64,000 nucleotides of DNA from Chersky-267 sp963744115 (lineage in GTDB: Bacteria > Chloroflexota > Limnocylindria > Limnocylindrales > CSP1-4). A program made the position numbers and the translations under genes. The notes under the pieces were generated by a model. It was not told where the DNA came from. It saw only the letters and a list, made by a program, of their open reading frames with translations, and did not search any database. Shown piece after piece: positions 41,486 to 49,836 of this stretch (its first letter is position 1; each line of letters starts with the position of its first letter). The stretch lies in NCBI GenBank assembly GCA_963744115.1, contig CAVUSI010000003.1, forward strand, positions 1,364,001-1,428,000, read 5' to 3'.

Positions 41486-43824
41486 CGGCGTCCGCCGCTG
41501 CCGATCCGCTCGGCCAGCGGGAGGTCCGCCCCGAGAGCTTGGAGGAGCCGCAGGGCGAGCGCCTTCGCGTCGACGTCGGGTTCGAGTCGGGGACCGGTGC
41601 ACGTCGGGCAACCGCCGTCGCACCCACATCCGGCGATCAGCTCCGCCGCACCTGCGATGAGCTCGTCGGTGCGCCCGAACAGCCGCTCGGCCAGCCCGAC
41701 ACCGCCGGGGACGGCCTCGTAGAGGTAGATCGTGGGCGCCTCCTGGTGCGGGCTGCGGACCTGGGTCACCAGCCCGAGGTCCCGCGGGTCGACCATCAAC
41801 AGCACGCTGGCCACGGTCTGGATCGCCCGTCCGGCACCGACCAGGGCGACATCGAGCTCGTCCCTGCGCCAACTTCCGCCCGGTCCGACAGCGGCGGTAT
41901 CCGGGCCGATGACGATCCAGGCGGCCGTCGTCTGGAGCTCGATCTCGGGCAGGTGGATCCGGCCCCAGCCGATGTTCTCGTTGGTGACGAACTTGAGCTT
42001 CTTGTAGATCGTCGCCAGGCTCGCGACCATCACCTCGCCGTGGATCCGGCGACCGCCGGCGATCGGGGCTTCGGCGAAGACGTCGAGCGGCTTGAGCGTC
42101 ACGGCCCGGTCGGCCTGGGTGTAGTGGTCGACATCGACCCGCCGGACATAGGCCTTGCGCTCACCCCAGTCGAGGGTGTCCACGTGGAACTGGACCGACT
42201 CGTGGAGATAGATCGCATCCTCGTGGACGAGGGTCTGGGCGCTGAACAGGTCCACCTCGCCGATCACCCGGGGCCGGTCCGGCGTGGTATCGACGATCAC
42301 GACGTTCTCCTGGGCGGCCGTCCGGAGCGAGACCTCGGATGCCGGGAAGTTCTCGCTCGACCAGTACCAGCGACCGTCCCCGGCCTGACGGACATGGCCC
42401 TCCTCGGCGAGGAACGCGAGGAGGTCGTCGGCCGGCGCCGGGCCGAACACCTCGCCGGGCTCGAACGGGAGCTCGAACGCGGCGGCCTTCAGGTGTGCCA
42501 GCAGGACGTGGAGGTTGTCCGGGTCGAGTCGGGCCTCCTCGGGGGCTCCATCGAGCAGGAACTCGGGATGGCCGACGACATAGCGGTCGACCGGCGAGCC
42601 GGAGGCGACGAGCACGCCCACGCTCACTCCCTGGCGCCGACCGGCCCGCCCGAACTGCTGCCAGGTCGCCGCGATCGAGCCCGGATAGCCGGCCAGGATG
42701 GCGACATCGAGCCGACCGATGTCGACCCCGAGCTCGAGCGCATTGGTACTGACCACGCCGAGGACCTCGCCGTCGCGCAGGCCGCGCTCGATCGACCGGC
42801 GCTCGCTGGGCAGATAGCCGCCGCGATATCCGCGGACGCGCGATCGGGGCCCGGCGCCCTCGCGGAGGGCTTCGCGTAGCCCCGTCAGGAGGATCTCGAC
42901 GGCGGTCCGCGACCGACCGAAGACCACGGTCTGGCGTCCGGCGCGGAGGAACGGCAGGGCCCAGCGATCGGCGACGGTCAGCGCCGAGCCGCGGGCCCCT
43001 GTCGCCGCGTCGAGCAGTGGCGGCTCGACGAACAGCAGGTGACGCTCGCCGGCCGGCGCGCCGTTCCGATCGATCAGCCGGGCCGGCCGGCCGGTCAGGG
43101 TCGCGGCGAGCTCACCCGGGTTCCCGATCGTCGCGGAGCAGCAGACGATGACCGGATGCGAGCCGTAGTGAGCACAGATCCGGAGGAGCCGCCGCAGCAC
43201 GTTGGCGACGTGGCTGCCGAAGACCCCTCGATAGGAGTGGAGCTCGTCGATCACGATGACGCGGAGCTGCTCGAAGAGCTGGAACCACTTGGTGTGGTTC
43301 GGCAGGATCGCGGCGTGAAGCATGTCGGGGTTGGTGACCACGACCTGTCCGGCGGTCCGGATCGCCGAGCGGACCGGGGCCGGCGTGTCGCCGTCGTAGG
43401 TCGCGGCCGAGACCGCCAGGCCCGCCGCGCGGGCGAGCTCCGAGAACTCCGCCACCTGGTCTTGGCCGAGTGCCTTCGTCGGGAACAGGTAGAGCGCCCG
43501 GGCCGAGGGATCCTCGGCGAGCGCCTGGAGGGTCGGCAGGGCGTAGCACAGGGTCTTGCCCGACGCGGTCGGCGTGACGACCACGACGTCCTCGCCGGCG
43601 CGGACCGCCTCGATCGCCGCGGCCTGGTGGATGTACAGGTCGTCGATCCCGCGCGTCGCGAGGGCGGCGCCGATCCGGCTGTCGAGCCAGTCGGGGAGAG
43701 GAGCGGTGACCGCCGTCCTGGCGGGGATGACACGATGGTGGAGGACGCCGGCGGCGAACGACGGCTCGTCGAGGAGGTCGTCGAGCACCGAGACCACCGA
43801 AGCGGGTGCGTAGCGGCGCACCAT
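41482..43824 (-). CDS. mrfA: DEAD/DEAH-box helicase MrfA (YprA-like, DUF1998)
   Basis: The product has 780 residues from ATG 43824, preceded by GAGGAGG. The superfamily 2 motifs are VVVTPTASGKTLCYALP (I), YLFPTKALGQDQ (Ia), VVTNPDMLH, VIVIDELHSYRGVFGSH (II, DELH), VCCSATIGNP (III), STNALELGVDIGRLDVAIL (V) and QQFGRAGRRQG (VI). The C-terminal DUF1998 region ends in a zinc site CGCDGGCPTC. This matches YprA/MrfA, the ATP-dependent translocase that works with MrfB in excision of mitomycin adducts and crosslinks. It is divergent from the ftsB-like gene. Confidence 0.9.
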   Translation of the reverse strand: MVRRYAPASVVSVLDDLLDEPSFAAGVLHHRVIPARTAVTAPLPDWLDSRIGAALATRGIDDLYIHQAAAIEAVRAGEDVVVVTPTASGKTLCYALPTLQALAEDPSARALYLFPTKALGQDQVAEFSELARAAGLAVSAATYDGDTPAPVRSAIRTAGQVVVTNPDMLHAAILPNHTKWFQLFEQLRVIVIDELHSYRGVFGSHVANVLRRLLRICAHYGSHPVIVCCSATIGNPGELAATLTGRPARLIDRNGAPAGERHLLFVEPPLLDAATGARGSALTVADRWALPFLRAGRQTVVFGRSRTAVEILLTGLREALREGAGPRSRVRGYRGGYLPSERRSIERGLRDGEVLGVVSTNALELGVDIGRLDVAILAGYPGSIAATWQQFGRAGRRQGVSVGVLVASGSPVDRYVVGHPEFLLDGAPEEARLDPDNLHVLLAHLKAAAFELPFEPGEVFGPAPADDLLAFLAEEGHVRQAGDGRWYWSSENFPASEVSLRTAAQENVVIVDTTPDRPRVIGEVDLFSAQTLVHEDAIYLHESVQFHVDTLDWGERKAYVRRVDVDHYTQADRAVTLKPLDVFAEAPIAGGRRIHGEVMVASLATIYKKLKFVTNENIGWGRIHLPEIELQTTAAWIVIGPDTAAVGPGGSWRRDELDVALVGAGRAIQTVASVLLMVDPRDLGLVTQVRSPHQEAPTIYLYEAVPGGVGLAERLFGRTDELIAGAAELIAGCGCDGGCPTCTGPRLEPDVDAKALALRLLQALGADLPLAERIGSGGRR

Positions 43825-43841
43825 GTCAGCCTCCTCGATAT

Positions 43842-43855
43842 CGAACGGATGTGCG
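43842..43855. promoter_or_regulatory. Possible LexA/DinR-like operator in the mrfA leader
   Basis: CGAAC-GGAT-GTGCG differs by one base from the CGAACNNNNGTTCG palindrome of Gram-positive-type LexA boxes. It lies between the TAGACT -10 box and the start of mrfA. A single weak half-match site may be chance. Confidence 0.25.
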
Positions 43856-43866
43856 AAAGCGCCCAG

Positions 43867-43872
43867 AGTCTA
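43867..43872 (-). promoter_or_regulatory. -10 box (TAGACT) of mrfAB
   Basis: TAGACT on the minus strand lies 42 bases before ATG 43824; the leader holds the ribosome site. Confidence 0.5.
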
Positions 43873-43922
43873 GCGCACCCTTGCGCGAGGTGGTGACAGC
43901 TCGGCTGACACGGCGGGACGAT

Positions 43923-43951
43923 TTGACAGCCCAGCTGCCGGCAGCTAGGGT
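43923..43951 (+). promoter_or_regulatory. Consensus promoter, leaderless start of the FtsB-like gene
   Basis: TTGACA (43923-43928), a 17-base spacer and TAGGGT (43946-43951) lie seven bases before ATG 43959. This is the clearest housekeeping-type promoter in the window. Confidence 0.75.
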
Positions 43952-43958
43952 GGCCCGG

Positions 43959-44474
43959 ATGGACCTCCCGAGCGACCGGGCTCCCGAACCGTCGGGCCCG
44001 GACGAACGCCCCGAGCGCCCGACCCCCGCCACCCGACCCGATCCTCGGCCGCGCCTCGCCGGACCCGATCTCGGTGGCCTGTCGATCGCCGGCATCACCC
44101 GCCGCCGGGTCGCCTGGATCCTGGCGGCGATCGTGTCGATCTGGATCGTCTCGGTCTTCGCCCGTCAGGTCGGCGACGCCGGCGCGGCGGCCGATCGAGC
44201 GGACCGGCTGCGATCCGACAACGCCGGCCTCGCCAGCCAGGTCGAGGATCTCCAGAAGGAGCTCGAGCTCGTCCAGCAGCCGTCGTTCGTGGTCCAGCAG
44301 GCGCGAGCCAACGGGCTCGGCGGCAAGGGGGAGCGGACGTTCGCCCTCGGGCCCGACGCGTCACCGCTCCCGACGGACGCACCCGGGTCGGCCGGCGTCC
44401 GGCTCGGGGCCAGTCCGGCCCACACCGCGCCGATCGACGTCTGGCTCGACCTGCTGTTCGGCCCGACGCGCTGA
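43959..44474 (+). CDS. FtsB/DivIC-like septum formation protein
   Basis: The product has 171 residues. A Pro-rich cytoplasmic tail (1-50) is followed by one membrane helix at about 51-69 (VAWILAAIVSIWIVSVFA). A coiled coil follows (DRADRLRSDNAGLASQVEDL...QKELELV, about 75-105), then QQPSFVVQQARANGLGGKGE. The order tail-TM-heptads is that of FtsB/DivIC, which joins the FtsQ-FtsL complex at the septum. The long N-terminal and C-terminal tails are atypical. The start is fixed by the promoter seven bases upstream. The tRNA and ftsH follow on the same strand. Confidence 0.75.
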   Translation: MDLPSDRAPEPSGPDERPERPTPATRPDPRPRLAGPDLGGLSIAGITRRRVAWILAAIVSIWIVSVFARQVGDAGAAADRADRLRSDNAGLASQVEDLQKELELVQQPSFVVQQARANGLGGKGERTFALGPDASPLPTDAPGSAGVRLGASPAHTAPIDVWLDLLFGPTR

Positions 44475-44574
44475 GGCCGGGCGCCGCTGCCGCCCGTCGC
44501 CCACGGTTGCCGCTCCGGGCGAGCATCGATATCCTGAGGGGGCCACGAACCGCGGCGGATCGTCGGCGACGCAT

Positions 44575-44649
44575 GGCGGAGTAGCTCAGTGGTAGAGCAG
44601 GGGACTCATAAGCCCTTGGTCGGTGGTTCAAATCCGCCCTCCGCTACCA
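44575..44649 (+). tRNA. tRNA-Met (anticodon CAT)
   Basis: It is 75 nt with an encoded CCA. Acceptor arms GGCGGAG / CTCCGCT pair (one G-U at 1-72), the D stem is GCTC/GAGC, the anticodon loop CTCATAA has CAT at 44607-44609, and the T arm is GGTGG-TTCAAAT-CCGCC. The anticodon stem GGGGA/GCCCT has an A-G mismatch at its inner end. The paired 1-72 position and the single-A after the anticodon favour elongator Met. A lysidine-modified tRNA-Ile with CAT cannot be fully ruled out. Confidence 0.9.
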
Positions 44650-44769
44650 ACCCCTCAGCGTGCTCCCCGGGGTCGGCTGCGCGTCGGTCGATCCGATCGA
44701 TCCTTCAGCCCGTACAGATGGACGAGCGGCGATAGCCATCGGTCATCGGGTCATCCCGGGACCGAGCGC

Positions 44770-44775
44770 TATACT
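44770..44775 (+). promoter_or_regulatory. -10 box (TATACT) of ftsH
   Basis: TATACT lies 60 bases before the TTG start at 44836. The gap 44650-44835 shows no other feature. Confidence 0.45.
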
Positions 44776-44835
44776 CGTCGCGCGGCCGACGCGTCGAGCG
44801 TCGGTCAGTCCAGCTCGACCCGGAGGCCATTCTTC

Positions 44836-46758
44836 TTGAACGCGAAGTTCGCCCGGAACGGGATCGTGATGCTTGTCCTGATCGTCGGGACGCTCGCGCT
44901 CCTGTGGACGTGGCTCAGCAGCAGCACCCCCAGCACCCAAGTCGGCTACTCCCAGTTCCTGGCCGATGTCGCCGCCGGCAAGGTCAAGGCCGTGGAACAG
45001 CAGCAGGAGACGCTGACCGTCACCAAGACCGACACGAACGACACCTACACGGTCACGGTCCCGAGCCTCCTGACGGTCGTCTACCCGACCGACATGCAGG
45101 CGGCGGCCAAGACGACCGGCCTGACCCTTCCGACCGACATCTATAAGGCGAAGCCCGTGCCCGATACCTCATGGCTCGGGATCCTGATCACCGGCCTGCT
45201 GCCGCTGATCGTGATCGTCGGGTTCATCCTGTTCATGATGCGACAGGCCCAGGGCACCAACAACCAGGCGATGAGCTTCGGCAAGAGCCGCGCCCGGATG
45301 TTCCTCGGCAACAAGACGGTCGTGACGTTCAACGACGTCGCCGGCGTCGACGAGGCGAAGACCGAGCTCCAGGAGGTCGTCGAGTTCCTCAAGTACCCCG
45401 AGAAGTTCAACTCGCTGGGCGCGCGCATCCCGCGCGGCGTCCTGCTGGTCGGTCCTCCCGGCACCGGCAAGACCCTGATGGCCCGGGCGGTCGCCGGCGA
45501 GGCCGGGGTGCCGTTCTTCTCGATCTCGGGTTCCGAGTTCGTCGAGATGTTCGTCGGCGTCGGCGCCAGCCGTGTCCGCGACCTGTTCGACCAGGCCAAG
45601 CGGAACAGCCCGTGCATCGTGTTCGTGGACGAGATCGATGCGGTCGGCCGCCAGCGCGGCGCCGGCCTCGGCGGTTCCCATGACGAGCGTGAGCAGACCC
45701 TCAACCAGATCCTCGTCGAGATGGACGGGTTCGACACGAACACGAACGTCATCGTCGTGGCCGCCACCAACCGACCCGACGTCCTGGACCCGGCGCTGCT
45801 GCGGCCCGGTCGGTTCGACCGCCAGGTCATCCTCGACCGACCGGACATCCGGGGTCGGACCGCGATCCTCAACGTCCACACCAAGGGCAAGCCGCTCGAC
45901 AAGTCGGTCGACGTCGAGGGGATCGCCAAGCAGTCGCCCGGCTTCTCGGGCGCCGACCTGGCGAACCTCGTCAACGAGGCGGCCATCCTGTCGGCGCGCC
46001 GGAACAAGAAGCTGATCGGGATGTCCGAGTTCCAGGAGGCGCTCGAGCGGATCGTCGCCGGCCCGGAACGGCGCAGCCGGGTGATCAGCGACGCCGAGAA
46101 GAAGATCATCGCCTTCCACGAGGGCGGCCACGCCGTCGTGATGCGCGTCCTGCCGAAGTGCGACCCGGTCCAGAAGGTGACCATCATCAGCCGCGGGATG
46201 GCCCTCGGCTACACGATGGGGCTGCCCAGCGAGGACCGCTACCTCAAGAGCAAGACCGAGTTCGAGGACGAGATCGCCGGGATGCTCGGCGGGAACGCCG
46301 CCGAGCGACTCATCTTCGGCGACACCACGACGGGCTCGTCGAACGACATCGAGAAGGCGACCGACCGGGCCCGCCGGATGGTCACCGAGTACGGCATGAG
46401 CGATCGGCTCGGGCCGTTGTCGTTCGGCAAGCGCGACGAGCTCGTGTTCCTCGGGCGCGAGATCGGCGAGCAGCGGAACTACTCGGACGACGTCGCCAAG
46501 ACGATCGACGAAGAGGTCCGGGCGATCATCGATCGCGCCTACGAGCGCGCGATGGACACCCTGATCACCCACCGATCGAAGCTCGAGGCGCTGGCCGAGA
46601 AGCTGGTCGCCGAGGAGACCGTGGACAGCCCCGACTTCGAGGCCCTGTTCAGCGATCTCCCGCCGAAGGAGAACACCCACGGGCTGGCCGCGGAGATCAT
46701 CGCTCCCGGCGAGGCCGATCCGGGCCCCACCCCGACGCCGAACCCCGCCCCGATCTGA
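44836..46758 (+). CDS. ftsH: ATP-dependent zinc metalloprotease FtsH
   Basis: The product has 640 residues from TTG 44836, which has GGAGG nine bases upstream and puts a basic NAKFARNG just before TM1. TM1 is at about 11-27, a periplasmic domain at 30-110 and TM2 at about 117-138. The AAA core has VLLVGPPGTGKTLMARAV, CIVFVDEIDAVGRQRG and the SRH ATNRPDVLDPALLRPGRFDR. The protease site is FHEGGHAVVM (HEGGH). The tail is Pro-rich (GPTPTPNPAPI). FtsH forms a membrane hexamer that degrades misfolded membrane and regulatory proteins. The frame is open further upstream, through the tRNA, but that cannot be coding. A terminator hairpin follows. Confidence 0.95.
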   Translation: MNAKFARNGIVMLVLIVGTLALLWTWLSSSTPSTQVGYSQFLADVAAGKVKAVEQQQETLTVTKTDTNDTYTVTVPSLLTVVYPTDMQAAAKTTGLTLPTDIYKAKPVPDTSWLGILITGLLPLIVIVGFILFMMRQAQGTNNQAMSFGKSRARMFLGNKTVVTFNDVAGVDEAKTELQEVVEFLKYPEKFNSLGARIPRGVLLVGPPGTGKTLMARAVAGEAGVPFFSISGSEFVEMFVGVGASRVRDLFDQAKRNSPCIVFVDEIDAVGRQRGAGLGGSHDEREQTLNQILVEMDGFDTNTNVIVVAATNRPDVLDPALLRPGRFDRQVILDRPDIRGRTAILNVHTKGKPLDKSVDVEGIAKQSPGFSGADLANLVNEAAILSARRNKKLIGMSEFQEALERIVAGPERRSRVISDAEKKIIAFHEGGHAVVMRVLPKCDPVQKVTIISRGMALGYTMGLPSEDRYLKSKTEFEDEIAGMLGGNAAERLIFGDTTTGSSNDIEKATDRARRMVTEYGMSDRLGPLSFGKRDELVFLGREIGEQRNYSDDVAKTIDEEVRAIIDRAYERAMDTLITHRSKLEALAEKLVAEETVDSPDFEALFSDLPPKENTHGLAAEIIAPGEADPGPTPTPNPAPI

Positions 46759-46790
46759 GAGATCGACGGGGACGGTCCACCGAGACACCG

Positions 46791-46818
46791 GACGAACGGG
46801 CCACGCGGCCCGTTCGTC
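46791..46818 (+). terminator. Terminator hairpin after ftsH
   Basis: GACGAACGGGCC (46791-46802) pairs perfectly over 12 bp with GGCCCGTTCGTC (46807-46818) around ACGC, followed by GATTCT. It lies 33 bases past the ftsH stop. Confidence 0.7.
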
Positions 46819-46880
46819 GATTCTGCGGGCCCCGGGCAGGCGCCCGGACCGCGGCACGCACGCCACCATCGCCACGCCGG

Positions 46881-46886
46881 TACGAT
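46881..46886 (+). promoter_or_regulatory. -10 box (TACGAT) of the M20 dipeptidase gene
   Basis: TACGAT lies 33 bases before ATG 46920, in a leader that carries TTGGAGGA. Confidence 0.4.
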
Positions 46887-46919
46887 CGGCTGCAACCCAT
46901 CGGATCCCTTGGAGGACGC

Positions 46920-48305
46920 ATGGCTGACATCGAGACCCCCGTCGAGTCCTACCTGGCCGCCGGTCGCGAGAGGCGGATCGCTACGTTCAGCGACTTCCTG
47001 CGGATCCCGAGCGTGTCCGCCGATCCGGCGTTCGCGGCCGACGTCCACCGTGCCGCCGAGTGGCTCGGCGAGCGGCTCCGGACCGCGGGTCTCGACCATG
47101 TGGACGTGTCGGAGACGGGCGGCCACCCGATGGTCTACGCCGACTGGCTCGGCGCGGCCGGCGCACCCACCGTCGTCGTCTACGGGCACTACGACGTCCA
47201 GCCGCCGGACCCGCTCGCCGAATGGTCCTCACCGCCATTCGAGCCGGCCGTCGTCGGGCATCGCATCCTGGCCCGCGGCGCGAGCGACGACAAGAGCAAC
47301 ATCTCGATCTTCATCGAAGCCGTCCAGGCGCTCCTGGCGACCCGTGGTCGGCTGCCGGTCAACCTCCGGTTCGTCTTCGAGGGCGAGGAGGAGGCGGGAT
47401 CGGAGCACCTCGAGGGCTGGCTCGCCGCCAATCGCGAGCGCCTCGGCGGCGACATCGCGATCATCAGCGACGTGGGCTTCTTCGAGGGCAACCTGCCCGC
47501 CCTGACCGTCGCGCTCCGCGGCATCATGTCGGCCGAGATCACCGTGACCGGACCGTTCCAGGACGTCCACTCGGGCGTCTACGGCGGGGCGATCGCGAAC
47601 CCCGTCAACGCGCTCGCCACCATCATCGCCGCGCTCAAGGGGCCCGACGGCCGGATCCGCATCCCCGGCTTCTACGATGACGTGGTCCCGCTCACGGATG
47701 ACGATCGCGTCGCGTACGCGACGCTGCCGTTCGACGACGAAGCCTACCGCGAATTCCTCGGCGTGCCCGAGCTGGTCGGAGAAGCGGGACATACGACGCT
47801 CGAACGGAAGAGCGGCCGGCCGACCCTCGACATCAACGGCATCTGGGGCGGGTACCAGGGCGAGGGCGGCAAGACGATCATCCCCGGCCGGGCCGGCGCG
47901 AAGCTCACCTGTCGCCTCGTCCCCGACCAGGACCCGGGCCGGATCTTCGAGGGGCTCAAGGCGTTCATCGAGGAGATCGCTCCGCCCGGGGTCCGGGTGC
48001 GCGTCGAGCCCCAGGGAGGCGGACACCCGATCCGGTCGTCGATCGACCACTGGGCCGTCGACGCGGCAGCAAAGGCGCTCGAGGACACGTTCGGTCGTCC
48101 GCCGCTCTTCATCCGCGAGGGCGGGTCGATCCCGTTCGTGGCGACGTTCGAGCAGGCGCTCGGTCTGCCGGTCGTGCTGATGGGATTCATGCCCCCGGAC
48201 GGGAACTTCCACGCCCCGAACGAATGGATGGACCTCGACAACTTCGAGGCGGGCATCCGCGCGGTGATCCGCGTCTTCGATGGGTTCGCCGCGAGCGCGC
48301 CATAG
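46920..48305 (+). CDS. M20/M28-type metal dipeptidase
   Basis: The product has 461 residues from ATG 46920, with TTGGAGGA upstream. The metal site is built from VVVYGHYDVQPPDP, LARGASDDKSNISIF, FVFEGEEEAGSEHL and FMPPDGNFHAPNEWMDL. The dimerisation domain carries ITVTGPFQDVHSGVYGGAIANP, a motif of the carnosinase/DUG1 branch (M20F). It probably cleaves dipeptides in the cytoplasm to supply amino acids. It has its own promoter and is not in an operon. Confidence 0.9.
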   Translation: MADIETPVESYLAAGRERRIATFSDFLRIPSVSADPAFAADVHRAAEWLGERLRTAGLDHVDVSETGGHPMVYADWLGAAGAPTVVVYGHYDVQPPDPLAEWSSPPFEPAVVGHRILARGASDDKSNISIFIEAVQALLATRGRLPVNLRFVFEGEEEAGSEHLEGWLAANRERLGGDIAIISDVGFFEGNLPALTVALRGIMSAEITVTGPFQDVHSGVYGGAIANPVNALATIIAALKGPDGRIRIPGFYDDVVPLTDDDRVAYATLPFDDEAYREFLGVPELVGEAGHTTLERKSGRPTLDINGIWGGYQGEGGKTIIPGRAGAKLTCRLVPDQDPGRIFEGLKAFIEEIAPPGVRVRVEPQGGGHPIRSSIDHWAVDAAAKALEDTFGRPPLFIREGGSIPFVATFEQALGLPVVLMGFMPPDGNFHAPNEWMDLDNFEAGIRAVIRVFDGFAASAP

Positions 48306-48364
48306 CCCTTTTGGGTGGGTGGTTATGTGATGAATGGTCGGGTGTTGCCGTCCGAACCCGGTGC

Positions 48365-48370
48365 TAGAGT
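48365..48370 (+). promoter_or_regulatory. -10 box (TAGAGT) of the DnaB-like ATPase gene
   Basis: TAGAGT lies 35 bases before ATG 48406; AGAGGA precedes the start. The segment 48306-48350 is markedly lower in GC than its surroundings. Confidence 0.4.
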
Positions 48371-48405
48371 CCCGGCAAAGGCATCCCCTAGAGGACCACG
48401 ACTCG

Positions 48406-49530
48406 ATGACCACCGAGGCAGCCGACACGACCGCCGCCGCTCCCGCCGGAGCTGCTGCTGCACCCGCTGGGACCGCCGCGGCGCCCAAGGGGACCTGGCG
48501 GCTGGATACCCCGAACGGCAGCATGAGCCCGCGCTCGGCGCTCGACGTGCTCGTCGACCTCAACGACAAGGTGACGACCGGCAAGGTCGGGGAGTATCAG
48601 CCCGTTCCGCTCGGGTTCACGCCGCTCGACAAGACCATCGGGACCGGCCTCCGGGCAGGTGAGCTTCTCCTGATCGGCGGCGCCCAGGGCACCGGCAAGA
48701 CCACGATGGCCCTCCAGATGGCCCGCAACGTCGCCTCCGGCGGCCAGGCCAACGTCCTGTACATCTGCTTCGAGCACGAGGAGCAGTACCTGCTCAACCG
48801 ACTCATCGCGATGGAGTCGGCGCTGGCCCATCTCCCGCACAAGACCGGAGCCATCAAGATCCAGGACGTCCGCAAGGAGATCCTCGGGTCGTGGGTCGCC
48901 GAGGGTCAGGGCGCCGCCCAGCTGACCAACAACCCGCGTCTGCGGCCGTCCCTCGATCGGATCGCCCGCTACGGACAGAGCCTGTTCCTCGTCCGCGGCA
49001 CCCAGACGGCGAGCACGGTCGACAACATCCGCAAGCTCGTCCAGCAGCACCGTGAGCTCTCGGGAGATCGGCGCCTGCTGGTCGTCGTCGACTACATGCA
49101 GAAGGTACCCGTCTACCCGGAGCCGCCGACCGAGTCCGAGAAGGTGACCTACGTCGTCAACGGCCTCAAGGACGTCGCGCTGTCCGAGGACGTCCCGATG
49201 ATCTCGATCGTCGCGGCCGACAAGGAGGGCCTCAAGGCCGCCCGGCTGCGCAACCACCACCTGCGCGGGTCGTCGGCCATCAACTACGAAGCCGACATCA
49301 TCCTGATCCTCAACGAGAAGTACCAGATCGTGGCCAAGGTGAACATCGAGTTCAACCCGTACCAGGCCCAGCGCTTCCGCGACTGGGTCGTGGTCTCGGT
49401 CGAGAAGAACCGCGGCGGACAGGACAACGTCGACGTCGAGTTCGAGAAGCACTTCGAGTTCTCCTGCTTCGATCCCAACGGGCGGACGGTCCAGGAGAAG
49501 CTGATCGAGGAGCGCCTCTACAACGACTGA
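48406..49530 (+). CDS. DnaB-type RecA-fold ATPase lacking the DnaB N-terminal domain
   Basis: The product has 374 residues. The first 35 residues are an Ala/Pro-rich tail. The ATPase core begins PLGFTPLDKTIGTGLRAGEL, as in DnaB and KaiC-type proteins. Walker A is LLIGGAQGTGKTTMALQMA, the catalytic Glu region is VLYICFEHEEQYL, Walker B is LLVVVDYMQKVP and the C-terminal DnaB-like block is LRGSSAINYEADIILILNEKY with an arginine/lysine region VVSVEKNRGGQDNVDVEFEK. DnaB helicases have an N-terminal primase-binding domain of about 170 residues, which is missing here. It could be a helicase loader-independent paralogue, a recombination ATPase or a RAD55-like regulator. It has its own promoter. Confidence 0.8.
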   Translation: MTTEAADTTAAAPAGAAAAPAGTAAAPKGTWRLDTPNGSMSPRSALDVLVDLNDKVTTGKVGEYQPVPLGFTPLDKTIGTGLRAGELLLIGGAQGTGKTTMALQMARNVASGGQANVLYICFEHEEQYLLNRLIAMESALAHLPHKTGAIKIQDVRKEILGSWVAEGQGAAQLTNNPRLRPSLDRIARYGQSLFLVRGTQTASTVDNIRKLVQQHRELSGDRRLLVVVDYMQKVPVYPEPPTESEKVTYVVNGLKDVALSEDVPMISIVAADKEGLKAARLRNHHLRGSSAINYEADIILILNEKYQIVAKVNIEFNPYQAQRFRDWVVVSVEKNRGGQDNVDVEFEKHFEFSCFDPNGRTVQEKLIEERLYND

Positions 49531-49538
49531 GTCGGCGC

Positions 49539-49795
49539 TGGGTCGCGCCGCGGCGTCGTTGCCGGCTGCGCGCGTCGCTCACGCACGTCGGGGTGCGCTC
49601 GCTCCCGTGCTCGCCGGCGCCTAGCCGCAGCACGACCGAGCGCCGACCGGCATGTGGGTCGCGCCGCGGCGTCGTTGCCGGCTGCGCGCGTCGCTCACGC
49701 ACGTCGGGGTGCGCTCGCTCCCGTGCTCGCCGGCGCCTAGCCGCGCACGACCGAGCGCCGACCGGCATGGTGGGTCGCGCCGCGGCGTCGTGCCG
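49539..49795. repeat. 116-bp tandem repeat, two full copies and a partial third
   Basis: Copy 1 is 49539-49654, copy 2 is 49655-49770 and a partial copy 3 begins at 49771. Each begins TGGGTCGCGCCGCGGCGTCG and contains CTCACGCACGTCGGGGTGCG. The two full copies differ only by one lost and one gained base near their ends. The repeat fills the 306-base gap between the DnaB-like ATPase and the pyrophosphatase gene, which holds no credible ORF apart from it. Confidence 0.9.
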
Positions 49796-49824
49796 GCGGC
49801 TTCGTCGTCGCCGGCCGCGCAGGG

Positions 49825-49830
49825 TAAGGT
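49825..49830 (+). promoter_or_regulatory. -10 box (TAAGGT), leaderless start of ppa
   Basis: TAAGGT ends six bases before ATG 49837 with no Shine-Dalgarno between them. Confidence 0.55.
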
Positions 49831-49836
49831 TGGGCG

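Noticed and set aside
44575..44649. Initiator tRNA-Met
   Set aside because: Position 1-72 is paired (G-U) and the three G-C pairs typical of the initiator anticodon stem are not present.
44623..44835. N-terminal extension of ftsH through the tRNA
   Set aside because: It overlaps the tRNA-Met gene; TTG 44836 has a good GGAGG site and gives the normal FtsH N-terminus.
49539..49795. CRISPR array
   Set aside because: The units are 116 bp, directly adjacent, with no spacers and no cas genes nearby.
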